Positions 16,603 to 24,176 of a stretch of 64,000 bases of DNA are shown in pieces. The stretch's first letter is position 1. Every line of letters begins with the position of its first letter. The DNA comes from Streptomyces noursei (GTDB taxonomy: Bacteria; Actinomycetota; Actinomycetes; Streptomycetales; Streptomycetaceae): the NCBI RefSeq assembly GCF_001646665.1, contig NZ_LWBU01000363.1, positions 62,001 to 126,000 of the forward strand, in the 5' to 3' direction. Made by a program: the position numbers and the translations under genes. The notes under the pieces are model-generated. The model had not been told where the DNA came from. It made no database searches and saw nothing but the letters and a program-made list of their open reading frames with translations.

Positions 16603-17883
16603 TCAGGGCGCGTTCGCCGGGACTCCGTACGGGGAGCCCGCGTTGACCGTCTCCGGGTCGAACGCGCCGGTCGCCGCGTACCGGGCGGCGATTTCCCGCC
16701 GTTCTCGCGGCGGGATCACGTCGTCGATGTGGGTGAACCCGCCGGGGGCGCGCCGGTGGGCCAGATTGATGACGACCTCGGGGCCCAGGCGCCGGTTGGC
16801 GCGCTGAAGCTCCGTCATGGCGGGGCGCCGGTCCGCCTCGTAGGCGGCGAGCGCGTCGACCGGGTCGGGGTGCCGGGACATGGCGTGGGCGAGGGCCCGG
16901 CCGTCGATGATCGACTGGGTGGCGCCGTTGGAGCCGATCGGGTACATGGCGTGGGCGGCGTCCCCGACGAGGGTGGTGCGGCCGTGGCTCCAGCGGCGCA
17001 GGGGGTCGCGGTCGACCATGGGGTACTCGAAGGCGGCGTCGGCGGCGCGCAGCACCTCGGGGACGTCCGTCCCGTCGAACTCCCAGCCGTCGAAGTGGTG
17101 GAGGAAGTCCGTGACCGGCACGGCCCTGTCCCAGTCCCCGCGTACGGCGTCGGCGATGCGGTCGGCGGGCATCGCCAGCGCCCAGTTGACGAGGACGTCC
17201 CCGCCGGGGGGCTCGGCCATCGGGTAGACGACCGCCTTCTGCCGGTCGTCGCCCGCGACGAGCATGAACGCGGGCGCCCGGCCCGGGGGCATCCGGGAGA
17301 CGCCGCGCCACACCAGCGTGCCGTTCCAGGGCGGCTCGCCCTCGCGGGGGTTCAGGGCGGCCCGGACGGCGGAGCGGATGCCGTCGGCGCCGATCAGCAC
17401 GTCCGGCTCCAGCGACGCCCGGCCGCCCGCGGCCCCCTCGCGGTGGGCGAGGCGCACGCGTGGGCGGCCGCCGGGGCGCTGCTCCAGGCCCGTCACCCGG
17501 ACACCGGTGACGATCGCGGAGGGGCCGAGCCGGTCGCGTACCGCGTCGGCGAGCACGCGCTGGAGCGTGCCGCGGTGCAGGGACAGCTGGGGCCAGTGGT
17601 AGCCGGCGCGCAGGCCGCGCGGCTCGCGGGAGATCAGCCCGCCGGAGCGGTGGTAGTAGCGCAGTTCCCGGGTGCGCACGGCGCCGGCCTCGAGGTCGTC
17701 GAGGAGCCCGAGCGCGTCGAGTTCGCGGACGGCGTTGGGCATGAGGTTCAGTCCCGCGCCGGCCGGCCGGATCTCGCGGGTGGCCTCCACGACGGTGACG
17801 CGCCGGAACCCCGCGGCGTGCAGGGCGAGCGCGGCGGTCAGTCCGGCGACGCCGCCGCCGGCGATGAGGATGTGCGGGGTCAT
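16603..17883 (-). CDS. FAD-dependent monooxygenase, group A
   Basis: 426 aa. Rossmann FAD-binding start ILIAGGGVAGLTAALAL (residues 5-21), a DG-motif area VLIGADGIRSAVRAAL and a GD motif TLVGDAAHAMYPIGSNG identify the p-hydroxybenzoate-hydroxylase fold (PF01494 type): single-component NAD(P)H-dependent hydroxylases of aromatic or polyketide substrates. Most like salicylate-hydroxylase/PhzS-style enzymes. I do not see the tryptophan-halogenase WxWxIP motif, so it is not PrnA. ATG at 17883 has GGGGGAG just upstream and lies 10 bp after the PrnB-like gene. Last gene of the five-gene leftward operon; probably a tailoring hydroxylase for the product of the upstream enzymes. Confidence 0.88.
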   Translation of the reverse strand: MTPHILIAGGGVAGLTAALALHAAGFRRVTVVEATREIRPAGAGLNLMPNAVRELDALGLLDDLEAGAVRTRELRYYHRSGGLISREPRGLRAGYHWPQLSLHRGTLQRVLADAVRDRLGPSAIVTGVRVTGLEQRPGGRPRVRLAHREGAAGGRASLEPDVLIGADGIRSAVRAALNPREGEPPWNGTLVWRGVSRMPPGRAPAFMLVAGDDRQKAVVYPMAEPPGGDVLVNWALAMPADRIADAVRGDWDRAVPVTDFLHHFDGWEFDGTDVPEVLRAADAAFEYPMVDRDPLRRWSHGRTTLVGDAAHAMYPIGSNGATQSIIDGRALAHAMSRHPDPVDALAAYEADRRPAMTELQRANRRLGPEVVINLAHRRAPGGFTHIDDVIPPRERREIAARYAATGAFDPETVNAGSPYGVPANAP

Positions 17884-17893
17884 CGTCTCCCCC

Positions 17894-19015
17894 TCACGCG
17901 GCGGCGGGGCGCGGGCGCCGGGTGGCCTGGCGCACCAGCGTCTCGTTGTCCCGGGTCAGGTCGAGCACCGAGCGGAGCAGCGCCACCGGCGCGCCGCCGC
18001 TGCCCTCGTCGTACAGCCGCAGGTCGTCGCTGTAGGCCTTGCGGGCGATGCCGATGTGGCGGGCGCGGAACGTCTTGAGGATCCGCAGCACCCGCGCCAG
18101 CGCGTGCGCGGAGGCGACGAGCCGGGGCGGCAGCCGGTGCACGGTCTCCCAGCTCAGCGCGGCGGACAGTTTGCTGACGGCGGAGACACCGCCGCGGTGG
18201 GCGGCGTGGAAGGCGCGCCACGACGGGAGGCTGTACTCGACCGACTCGGCGAGGAAGGCGTCGTACCCCGGGTGGGGGCGGTCGCACTGCCAGACCGTCA
18301 GGTCCACCAGCCACAGCGGCACCTGCGCGGCGGCCGGACCGAGGTAGCCGCGGCCGGCGACGTCGACCTCCTCGAAGTAGGGGCGCAGGGTGCGGGCGAA
18401 GTAGGCGGGCGAGACGTGGTCGATGGTGAAGTCGATGGAGTCGACCATCGTCTGGACGTGCTGTGCGGTGCGGTCCAGGGCGAGGGCGAAACCGGGGTCG
18501 TACGGTTCGAGGCGGGCCAGCCGGCCGCAGGTGTCGAGGGCGGTGACGAGGCTGGGGAAGACCATGCGGACGGCTTCCTGGAGGCGGGCCTCCATCTCGT
18601 GGCCGGTGTACATCCGCTGCCGGGTGCCCAGCGGGTTCCAGGTGGTGTAGTGGTGCACGGTGTCCCGGGGCACCATGTCGGTGCGGCGCGCCAGTTCCTC
18701 CAGGACGGGCAGGACCTCGGGGACGGCGGCGACCGGCTCGACGCCGTGCCGTTTGAGGGAGCCCAGCAGCATGCCGAGGTCCCGCATCGCGGCGAGCGCC
18801 TCGATGACGCACCACCCGGCGACCCGGTCGAGGTCGGGTACGAGGGTGCGCAGGGCGACGGTCAGTGCGGGGACGTCGGCGTCGCGGTTCATCGCGGGGA
18901 GCGCGGCGAGCAGCGCGTCGGCGCCGAGCGGGTCGGCGTCACGTATCTCGGTGATGCGGTAGCGCGGTTCGGCGCAGGTGTCGAGACACGGTGCGACAAG
19001 GTCGTACAGGGTCAA
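17894..19015 (-). CDS. PrnB-like haem protein (indoleamine dioxygenase superfamily)
   Basis: 373 aa, all-helical, close in length to PrnB (monodechloroaminopyrrolnitrin synthase, about 361 aa). From memory the overall pattern matches the PrnB/DUF1864 family of the tryptophan/indoleamine dioxygenase superfamily: N-terminal ALRTLVPDLDRVAGWCVIEAL, a central TWNPLGTRQRMYTGHE, and a C-terminal FRARHIGIARKAY whose H320 stands where PrnB (His313, from memory) and IDO carry the proximal haem ligand. Such enzymes rearrange or oxygenate tryptophan-like substrates. The start is a TTG at 19015 preceded by GAGGGGGG; no better in-frame start is near. It lies between the MFS exporter (63 bp) and the FAD monooxygenase (10 bp). 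Substrate unknown. Confidence 0.75.
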   Translation of the reverse strand: MTLYDLVAPCLDTCAEPRYRITEIRDADPLGADALLAALPAMNRDADVPALTVALRTLVPDLDRVAGWCVIEALAAMRDLGMLLGSLKRHGVEPVAAVPEVLPVLEELARRTDMVPRDTVHHYTTWNPLGTRQRMYTGHEMEARLQEAVRMVFPSLVTALDTCGRLARLEPYDPGFALALDRTAQHVQTMVDSIDFTIDHVSPAYFARTLRPYFEEVDVAGRGYLGPAAAQVPLWLVDLTVWQCDRPHPGYDAFLAESVEYSLPSWRAFHAAHRGGVSAVSKLSAALSWETVHRLPPRLVASAHALARVLRILKTFRARHIGIARKAYSDDLRLYDEGSGGAPVALLRSVLDLTRDNETLVRQATRRPRPAAA

Positions 19016-19078
19016 CGGGATGCCCCCCTCGGGCGTGTGGGTTCATGAGTGGCGCGGCGCTCGCCGGTCGGGCGGCGG

Positions 19079-20473
19079 TCACCGCGGGTCGCCCACCCGG
19101 CCCCGGCGCGGCGGTGCCGGTGCGGGCGCGGGCGGGCCGGACCGGAGCGACAGCAGGACGGCCGCCGCGGCGAACGCGGCGCCGACCAGCAGCGCCGCCT
19201 GATGGCCCGCGGTCTCGGCCTGGGGTGTGGCCGTGCCGGTACGGGTGGTGGCCACGGCCACGAGGACGGCCAGGCCCAGGACGGATCCGAACTGCTGGCT
19301 GGTGTTGATCAGCCCGGAGGCGAGGCCGGTCTCCTCGGGTGCGGCCCCTGCCGTGGCGGCCGCGTTGGTGGTGACCATGACCAGCGGCAGGGCGGCGCCC
19401 AGCACGAGGCTGGGCGCGAGGACGGTGGTGGCGAAGGTGCCGTCGGCGCTCAGGGACAGGGCGAGCCAGACCATTCCGGCGAGCAGCAGCCCGAAGCCGA
19501 GGGTCGTGGTGCGGCCGAGGCCGAGGCGGACGATGAGGCGGCCGGTCAGCGGGGCGGTGGCGACCACGACCAGGGACAGCGGGAGCAGACCGAGGCCGCC
19601 GGCGAGCGGGGACCGGTCCAGCACGTTCTGGAGGTAGAGGCTGACCAGGAAGAACATGGGGAACAGCGCCATCTGGGCCAGGGCGCTCAGCGCGTTGGCG
19701 CGGCGCAGCGCGGGCCGTGCCAGCACGGCGGGCGGGACGAGGGGCCGGGCGACGCGGCGCTGTACGGCGGCGAAGGCGGCGAGCAGCGCGAGTCCGGCGG
19801 CGCCCGCGAGGGGGCTGCGCCCGACGAGCGCGTAGGCGAGGAGGCCCAGGCCGGCGGTGGCGGTGAGCGCGCCGAGCGGGTCGAACCCCGCCCCGGCGCC
19901 GCGGGTGCCGCCGTCCAGGAGGCGCAGGGCGAGCAGGCCGAGCACGGCGGCGACGGCCACGTTGAGCCAGAAGGTGGAGCGCCAGCCGAGCAGGTCGGTG
20001 AGGACACCGCCCAGGACGGTGCCGAGGACGCCGCCGAGTCCTCCCATCGCGGCGAAGGCGCCGAGCGCCTTGTGCCGGGCGGGGCCGTCCGGGAAGAGGA
20101 CCAGCAGCAGGGCGAAGGCGGCGGCGCCCGCGAAGGCCGCGCCGACGCCCTGCGCGGCGCGGGCGGCGGTCAGCGCGCCGGTGGACTGGGCGAGGCCGCC
20201 CGCGGCGGAGGCGGCCGCGAGGAGCGCGAGGCCGCCGGTGTACGTCCGCCGGTGGCCGAACAGGTCGGCGGCGCGGCCGCCGAGGAGGAGCAGCCCGCCG
20301 AAGGTGATGAGGTAGGCGTTGGCCACCCATGACAGTCCTGCGGACCCGGCGCGGAGGTCCTCGCCGACGGACGGCAGTGCCACGTTCACGATCGCGGTGT
20401 CCATGATCATCAGCAGCTGGGTGGCGGCCAGCAGTCCCAGCGCGCCGCGCCGCGGCCCGGGCGTCCGGCTCAT
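19079..20473 (-). CDS. MFS exporter, DHA2 (EmrB/QacA-like)
   Basis: 464 aa with 12-14 hydrophobic spans. The motif at spans 1-2 (IMDTAIVNVALPSVGEDL, WVANAYLITFGGLLLLGGR) and the motif C-like region GGVLGTVLGGVL are typical of DHA2 drug:proton antiporters. Its ATG overlaps the stop of the repeat-rich ORF as ATGA, and it sits among biosynthetic enzymes, so it probably exports the operon's product and gives self-protection. Convergence of motifs and length is good; the substrate is unknown. Confidence 0.9.
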   Translation of the reverse strand: MSRTPGPRRGALGLLAATQLLMIMDTAIVNVALPSVGEDLRAGSAGLSWVANAYLITFGGLLLLGGRAADLFGHRRTYTGGLALLAAASAAGGLAQSTGALTAARAAQGVGAAFAGAAAFALLLVLFPDGPARHKALGAFAAMGGLGGVLGTVLGGVLTDLLGWRSTFWLNVAVAAVLGLLALRLLDGGTRGAGAGFDPLGALTATAGLGLLAYALVGRSPLAGAAGLALLAAFAAVQRRVARPLVPPAVLARPALRRANALSALAQMALFPMFFLVSLYLQNVLDRSPLAGGLGLLPLSLVVVATAPLTGRLIVRLGLGRTTTLGFGLLLAGMVWLALSLSADGTFATTVLAPSLVLGAALPLVMVTTNAAATAGAAPEETGLASGLINTSQQFGSVLGLAVLVAVATTRTGTATPQAETAGHQAALLVGAAFAAAAVLLSLRSGPPAPAPAPPRRGRVGDPR

Positions 20474-21420
20474 CGACGGCCCCCGTGCCCGCGCCCCGCC
20501 GCACGGCGGGCCACGACCGCCCCGTCCGCCACCGCGGCCGCACCGGTGACCGCGGCCCGCGCCGGTCGGACGGGCGCGGCCGGGAGGTGTCCCGGCCGGA
20601 GGGAGGCGCCGCGGCCGCAGTGCCATCCGGGATCGCCCGCACCATGACCGTGCGAACCGCTCCCGGGCGTCGCACCCGTCACGGCCGCCGCACCGGTCCT
20701 GGACGCCGAGCCGGCCCCGGGCGTCGCACCCGCCACAGCCGCCGCACCGGTCCTGGACGCCGAGCCGGTCCCGAGGGTCGCGCCCGTCACGGCCGCCCTG
20801 CCCGTCCCAGCGGCCGAACCGCTCCCGGGCGCCCAACCGGTCCCAACCGCCGCACCGGTCCCAACCGCCGCACCAGTCCCGGCCGTCGCACCCGTCACAC
20901 CCACCCAGGCGGTCTCCACCGCCGTACTTGTCCCGGCCGCCGAATCAGCTTCAGACGCCGAACCAGCTTCAGACGCCGCGCCCGTCACAGCCGCCCAACC
21001 GCTCCCGGCCGCCGCACCCGTCACAGCACGGTGCGGACCGGGCGCAGGGCGGACGGCGCGGCCGCCCCGCGCGCACCGCCCCGGATCGGCGGCGCGCAGA
21101 CGGGCGGGCGCGGGGGCGCAGAGCACGGACCGGGCGAGCCACGCCGCGCCGACCTCGCGGTCCGCGGCACCGCGTGCGGCGGGCCGGCCGGAGGGGCCGC
21201 GCGTGGCAGCGCCGGGCCGGCCGCAGGGGCCCGCCCCGCACGTGGCCGCGCGCCGCACCGCACCACGAGCAACCGCACCACGGGCCGCCGCACCACGAGC
21301 AACCGCACCCGCGCCCGGCGCCGGAGCCGCCGCACCGCGGGCGGGCCGGCGCGCCGGGCGGCGGCCGACCGGAGCGAGCGCGGGCCGTCGCCGCGGGGCG
21401 CGCGGGAGGCGCCCGGTCAT
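20470..21420 (-). CDS. Repeat-rich Ala/Gly/Arg ORF coupled to both neighbours
   Basis: 316 codons. The ATG overlaps the stop of the HpaB-like gene (ATGA at 21417-21420), and its stop overlaps the ATG of the MFS gene (ATGA at 20470-20473), exactly the coupling expected of a real operon gene. The N-terminal half is Arg/Ala/Pro-rich with ten-residue repeats (ARGAVARGA). The C-terminal half holds 18-residue units such as AGSASRTGAAAVTGATPG and shorter GTGAAV runs. I recognise no domain. It may be a low-complexity secreted or structural protein, a gene distorted by repeat expansion, or chance open frame in GC-rich repeats; other frames are also open here. The place is where a flavin reductase would be expected, but no reductase motif is visible. 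Confidence 0.45.
   Translation of the reverse strand: MTGRLPRAPRRRPALAPVGRRPARRPARGAAAPAPGAGAVARGAAARGAVARGAVRRAATCGAGPCGRPGAATRGPSGRPAARGAADREVGAAWLARSVLCAPAPARLRAADPGRCARGGRAVRPAPGPHRAVTGAAAGSGWAAVTGAASEAGSASEADSAAGTSTAVETAWVGVTGATAGTGAAVGTGAAVGTGWAPGSGSAAGTGRAAVTGATLGTGSASRTGAAAVAGATPGAGSASRTGAAAVTGATPGSGSHGHGAGDPGWHCGRGASLRPGHLPAAPVRPARAAVTGAAAVADGAVVARRAAGRGHGGRR
20661..20822. repeat. Three 54-bp tandem repeats
   Basis: Units 20661-20714, 20715-20768 and 20769-20822. The first two differ at a handful of positions; the third is more diverged. The 54-bp period equals 18 codons and keeps the frame of the leftward repeat ORF. Shorter related units continue to about 21030. Confidence 0.85.
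21260..21309. repeat. Direct repeat of 20 bp, period 30 bp
   Basis: The same 20 bases occur at 21260-21279 and 21290-21309. In the leftward frame the 30-bp period gives a ten-residue Ala/Arg/Gly repeat. Confidence 0.8.
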
Positions 21421-22868
21421 CGGGCGCCGCCCAGTCCGTAGCCGTCCAGGCACGCTCGGGCGAGCGCCTCGCAGGCGGGGCCGCCGCCCTCCCAGGCCTG
21501 CTGGGTGAGGTAGACGTGCGGGGCGCCGTGGTAGAAGCGCTCGTACTGCTCGTGGCGGCCGGCGAACTCCGAACCGAGCGCGTCCCAGGCGAGTTTGAGC
21601 AGCTTGACACGGTCCTCGGCGGGGGTGCCGGGCGAGCGGACGTACTTGCGGAGCAGCGGTCCCAGCTCCGGGTGCAGCAGGTCCTCGCCGGACGCGGGCA
21701 GTTGGATCAGGCCGCCCCCCGCGAGCAGCCTGATCTCCTGGACCGCCTGCGGGTACAGCTCGCCGGCCATGATGCGGTGCGCGTAGGAGATGTCCCTGCC
21801 GGGCGCGACGCCGCCGCGCCCGCCGTCGACCTCCTCGCAGGACGCCTCCGCCGCCAGCACGAACGCCTTGGCCTGGGCGACGCGGCCGAGGAGCCGGCCG
21901 ATGGCCTGGGTGACCTGCGGCACTTCGTAGGTGTTGTTGGCCTTGGTGATCAGGATCGCGACGCCGGTGAGGAACTCCAGCTTCGTCCAGAAGCGGGTGG
22001 CGGCCTGGTGGACGAAGTTCAGGAAGGCGGGGGTGTGCCACCACATCCGGAACGCCACGTCGACGTTCCGGTACGCGAGGACCCGTTCCCACGGCACGAA
22101 CACGTCGTCGCACACGAGCAGCGCGTCGTTCTCGTCGAAGCGGGAGGAGAGCGGGTTGTCGAAGACGCTGCGCGCCCGTGCCTCGTAGGAGGTGCGGGAG
22201 ACGAGCCGCAGCCCCGGTGTGCCGACCGGGACGGAGAAGCACACCGCGTGCTCGACGTCCTGCGGGGTGAGCGGCTCGATCGTGCCGACGAGCACCTCGT
22301 TGCCGAAGACCGCCGCGGTGCCGATCGTCTTGGCGCCGCGCACCACGATCCCGCCGTCCTTCTCGGCGACCACCCGCACCACCAGGTCGTCCTCCTCCTG
22401 CGCGGAGGGCGGCCGGGTGCGGTCGATCTGCGGGTTGGTGAGGGTGAAGGTCGGGTAGAGGTCGCCCTCGGCGAGCCGCCGGTGGTACGCGAGGGCGGCG
22501 TCCGAGCCGTCGTACGCGTCCGTCGTGAACAGGGACGGCAGCGCCGCGAAGCCCGCCGCGCCGCCCGCCATGCAGTCGGGCGTGCGGCCCAGGAAGCCGA
22601 AGCTCGCCTCCGCCCACACCTTGTACGCCTCGCGGCGGGCGACGAGGTCGCCGTACGAGCGGGGGATCGCGAAGGCCCGGTGGACACCGCCCCGGGTGAG
22701 GACCGGGGCGTGCGCGGAGTCGTGCGCCAGGTCGTACAGGCGGGCGATCGAGGCGGCGGTGTTGCGGAACGCCGGGTGCGAGGCGACGTCCTCGATCCGC
22801 TCCCCGTCGAGCCATATCTCCCGGCCGTCGCGCAGCGACGCCAGATACTCCTGACCGGACCTCGTCAC
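21417..22868 (-). CDS. HpaB-type FADH2-dependent monooxygenase (4-hydroxyphenylacetate 3-hydroxylase family)
   Basis: 483 aa with the acyl-CoA-dehydrogenase-like fold of the HpaB/PvcC/SgcC family. Visible family segments are GQEYLASLRDGREIWLDGERI at the N-terminus (RSGQEYL start), TYEARARSVFDNPLSSRFDE, and the mid-protein DDVFVPWERVLAYRNV. These enzymes ortho-hydroxylate phenols (tyrosine-like or hydroxyphenyl compounds) using reduced FAD from a separate reductase. GTG at 22868 with GGAGGAG upstream is preferred to the ATG at 22892, which has no ribosome site. First gene of the leftward operon, 118 bp downstream of the AraC gene. No HpaC-like flavin reductase gene is present in the island. 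Confidence 0.9.
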   Translation of the reverse strand: MTRSGQEYLASLRDGREIWLDGERIEDVASHPAFRNTAASIARLYDLAHDSAHAPVLTRGGVHRAFAIPRSYGDLVARREAYKVWAEASFGFLGRTPDCMAGGAAGFAALPSLFTTDAYDGSDAALAYHRRLAEGDLYPTFTLTNPQIDRTRPPSAQEEDDLVVRVVAEKDGGIVVRGAKTIGTAAVFGNEVLVGTIEPLTPQDVEHAVCFSVPVGTPGLRLVSRTSYEARARSVFDNPLSSRFDENDALLVCDDVFVPWERVLAYRNVDVAFRMWWHTPAFLNFVHQAATRFWTKLEFLTGVAILITKANNTYEVPQVTQAIGRLLGRVAQAKAFVLAAEASCEEVDGGRGGVAPGRDISYAHRIMAGELYPQAVQEIRLLAGGGLIQLPASGEDLLHPELGPLLRKYVRSPGTPAEDRVKLLKLAWDALGSEFAGRHEQYERFYHGAPHVYLTQQAWEGGGPACEALARACLDGYGLGGAR

Positions 22869-22883
22869 CGTTTCTCCTCCTGC

Positions 22884-22942
22884 GGACGTCATTGCCGCAG
22901 GAGAGCCTGTCCGCCGGTCCACACCTTCGGCAATGAACGTCC
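22884..22942. promoter_or_regulatory. Inverted repeat in the promoter region of the island operon
   Basis: GGACGTCATTGCCG at 22884-22897 reappears, inverted and with one extra base, at 22928-22942 (CGGCAATGAACGTCC). The centre is a 30-bp spacer. It lies between the AraC gene and the HpaB-like start, with the proximal arm only a few bases upstream of the ribosome site. A good candidate operator for the AraC-type regulator next door; binding is inference. Confidence 0.5.
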
Positions 22943-22961
22943 GTCCAATGGTCTTTAAGAA

Positions 22962-22980
22962 CCGGCCAGCCCGCGGCCGG
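22962..22980 (-). terminator. Short hairpin after the AraC gene
   Basis: A 6-bp GC stem (22962-22967 with 22975-22980), followed in the leftward direction by a T-rich stretch (TTCTTAAAG). It begins 6 bp after the stop codon and may end the regulator transcript. Confidence 0.4.
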
Positions 22981-22986
22981 AAACCA

Positions 22987-23958
22987 TTACGCGGCGCTCG
23001 CCGCACCCGCCCGGTACTCACCGGGAGTGACGCCGAACCATTTGCGGAAGGCAAGGTGGAAACCGACGGCGCTCTGGTATCCGACCCGTTCGGGCACCGC
23101 AGACTGGGGCAGGGACGTTTCGCCGAGCAGCCGTGCCGCCTCCTGCATGCGCCGTCCGGTCAGGTGCCGGGCCGGCGCCTCGCCGACCAGGGCGCGGAAC
23201 GCGGCCGTGAACGCGGAGCGGGACATACCGACCTCACGGGCGAGGGACTCGATGGTCCACGGCTCGGCGAACCGGGTCGCGATCATCACCAGGGCGCGGC
23301 TGACGCCCGGGTGGCGCAGCACCGGCAGCGAGGCGGGGTTCTCGGCGAACTCCCGCAGCAGCGGGCGCAGCGCCAGCACCAGGGCCATCTCGAAGGCTCG
23401 CAGGGTGATCAGCCGGTCGCCGGGGCCGATGGGCCGGTCGGGGGCGGCGAGCAGCCGGAGGGTGTCGCGCAGCAGCGGTTCGCGGTCGACCTGCGAGCCG
23501 TCGAGCACCAGGGCCCAGGGCAGCGCCTGGTACAGACCGGTGGCGGCGCTGGCGTCGTAGTGCAGCCCGGCGCAGAGCAGCCGGCTCTCCGGCCCGGTAC
23601 CGCCGATGCGGATCTCGCCGGAGGTGCCGGGCTGGCGCTCCGGCAGCATGGCCTTGAGCGGGACGCCCTGCCGGTCGGGCCGGTCGGCGAGCCGGTGTGC
23701 GGTGCCGGTGGGGAAGACCGCCAGGTCACCGGCGTGCAGTTCCTGCGGCGGCTGTCCGTCGGCGGTGATCCAGCAGTTGCCCTCGACGATGTAGTGGAGG
23801 ACGGCGCAGCCCTGCTCGGCGTCGCCCTCGATCGCCCAGGGGGCGCGGACGTGCCAGCGGCTGTCGAAGACACCGGTGAGGCGCAACGGTTGCAACAGCT
23901 CACTCAGGAGATCGTCGTTCGGGTCGTCGTTCCCGGTTTCGGCGCGCACGGTGTCCAT
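22987..23958 (-). CDS. AraC-family transcriptional regulator
   Basis: 323 aa. N-terminal cupin-type sensor domain (residues about 20-180; HYIVEGNCWITADGQ, DLAVFPTGTAHRLAD), as in the AraC_binding_2/cupin_6 regulators. A C-terminal double helix-turn-helix covers about residues 220-316 (TIESLAREVGMSRSAFTAAFRALVGEAPARHL and RVGYQSAVGFHLAFRKWFGVTPGEYR). ATG at 23958 follows GAAGG. It lies immediately upstream of, and in the same direction as, the five-gene operon, and divergent from the NmrA-type gene. Most likely the pathway-specific regulator of one or both; the ligand may be an aromatic precursor or product. Confidence 0.92.
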   Translation of the reverse strand: MDTVRAETGNDDPNDDLLSELLQPLRLTGVFDSRWHVRAPWAIEGDAEQGCAVLHYIVEGNCWITADGQPPQELHAGDLAVFPTGTAHRLADRPDRQGVPLKAMLPERQPGTSGEIRIGGTGPESRLLCAGLHYDASAATGLYQALPWALVLDGSQVDREPLLRDTLRLLAAPDRPIGPGDRLITLRAFEMALVLALRPLLREFAENPASLPVLRHPGVSRALVMIATRFAEPWTIESLAREVGMSRSAFTAAFRALVGEAPARHLTGRRMQEAARLLGETSLPQSAVPERVGYQSAVGFHLAFRKWFGVTPGEYRAGAASAA

Positions 23959-24035
23959 GGACGATCCTTCAACCCCCGCCCCGAATTGTTAATTGATCGG
24001 CCAAAGCCGCCGCCGCCAGCCTGTGAGGAGCCGTC

Positions 24036-24176
24036 ATGGCAGCAGTCACACCCTATCGAAGGGCCAATCAGGCATATGTCGGAGCCAATGTCCGAGCAGA
24101 ATCAGATGCGGGTCGCCGTGGTCGGGGCGACCGGTTTCCAGGGGGGCGCGGTCGCCCGTCTGCTGACGGAGCGTGA
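24036..24176 (+). CDS. Possible 46-codon leader ORF upstream of the NmrA-type gene
   Basis: An ATG at 24036 preceded by a strong GAGGAG (24025-24030) opens 46 codons (beginning MAAVTPYRRANQAYVGAN). They overlap the NmrA-type coding start in another frame and end at a TGA at 24174-24176. The NmrA-type start itself has only a weak ribosome site, so the short ORF could be a leader peptide or an entry point for ribosomes. It could equally mark a one-base sequence error or be chance. Confidence 0.25.
   Translation: MAAVTPYRRANQAYVGANVRAESDAGRRGRGDRFPGGRGRPSADGA

Noticed and set aside
16603..17883. Tryptophan 7-halogenase (PrnA) next to the PrnB-like gene
   Set aside because: The WxWxIP halogenase motif is not present; the motifs are those of group A hydroxylases.
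20661..21309. CRISPR array
   Set aside because: The 54-bp and 30-bp units are contiguous in-frame tandem repeats without unique spacers, and there are no cas genes.
20928..22958. Plus-strand 676-codon frame across the repeat region and the HpaB gene
   Set aside because: Most of it is antisense to the well-supported HpaB-like gene, and the part in the repeats is Arg/Pro/Gln-rich without a ribosome site.
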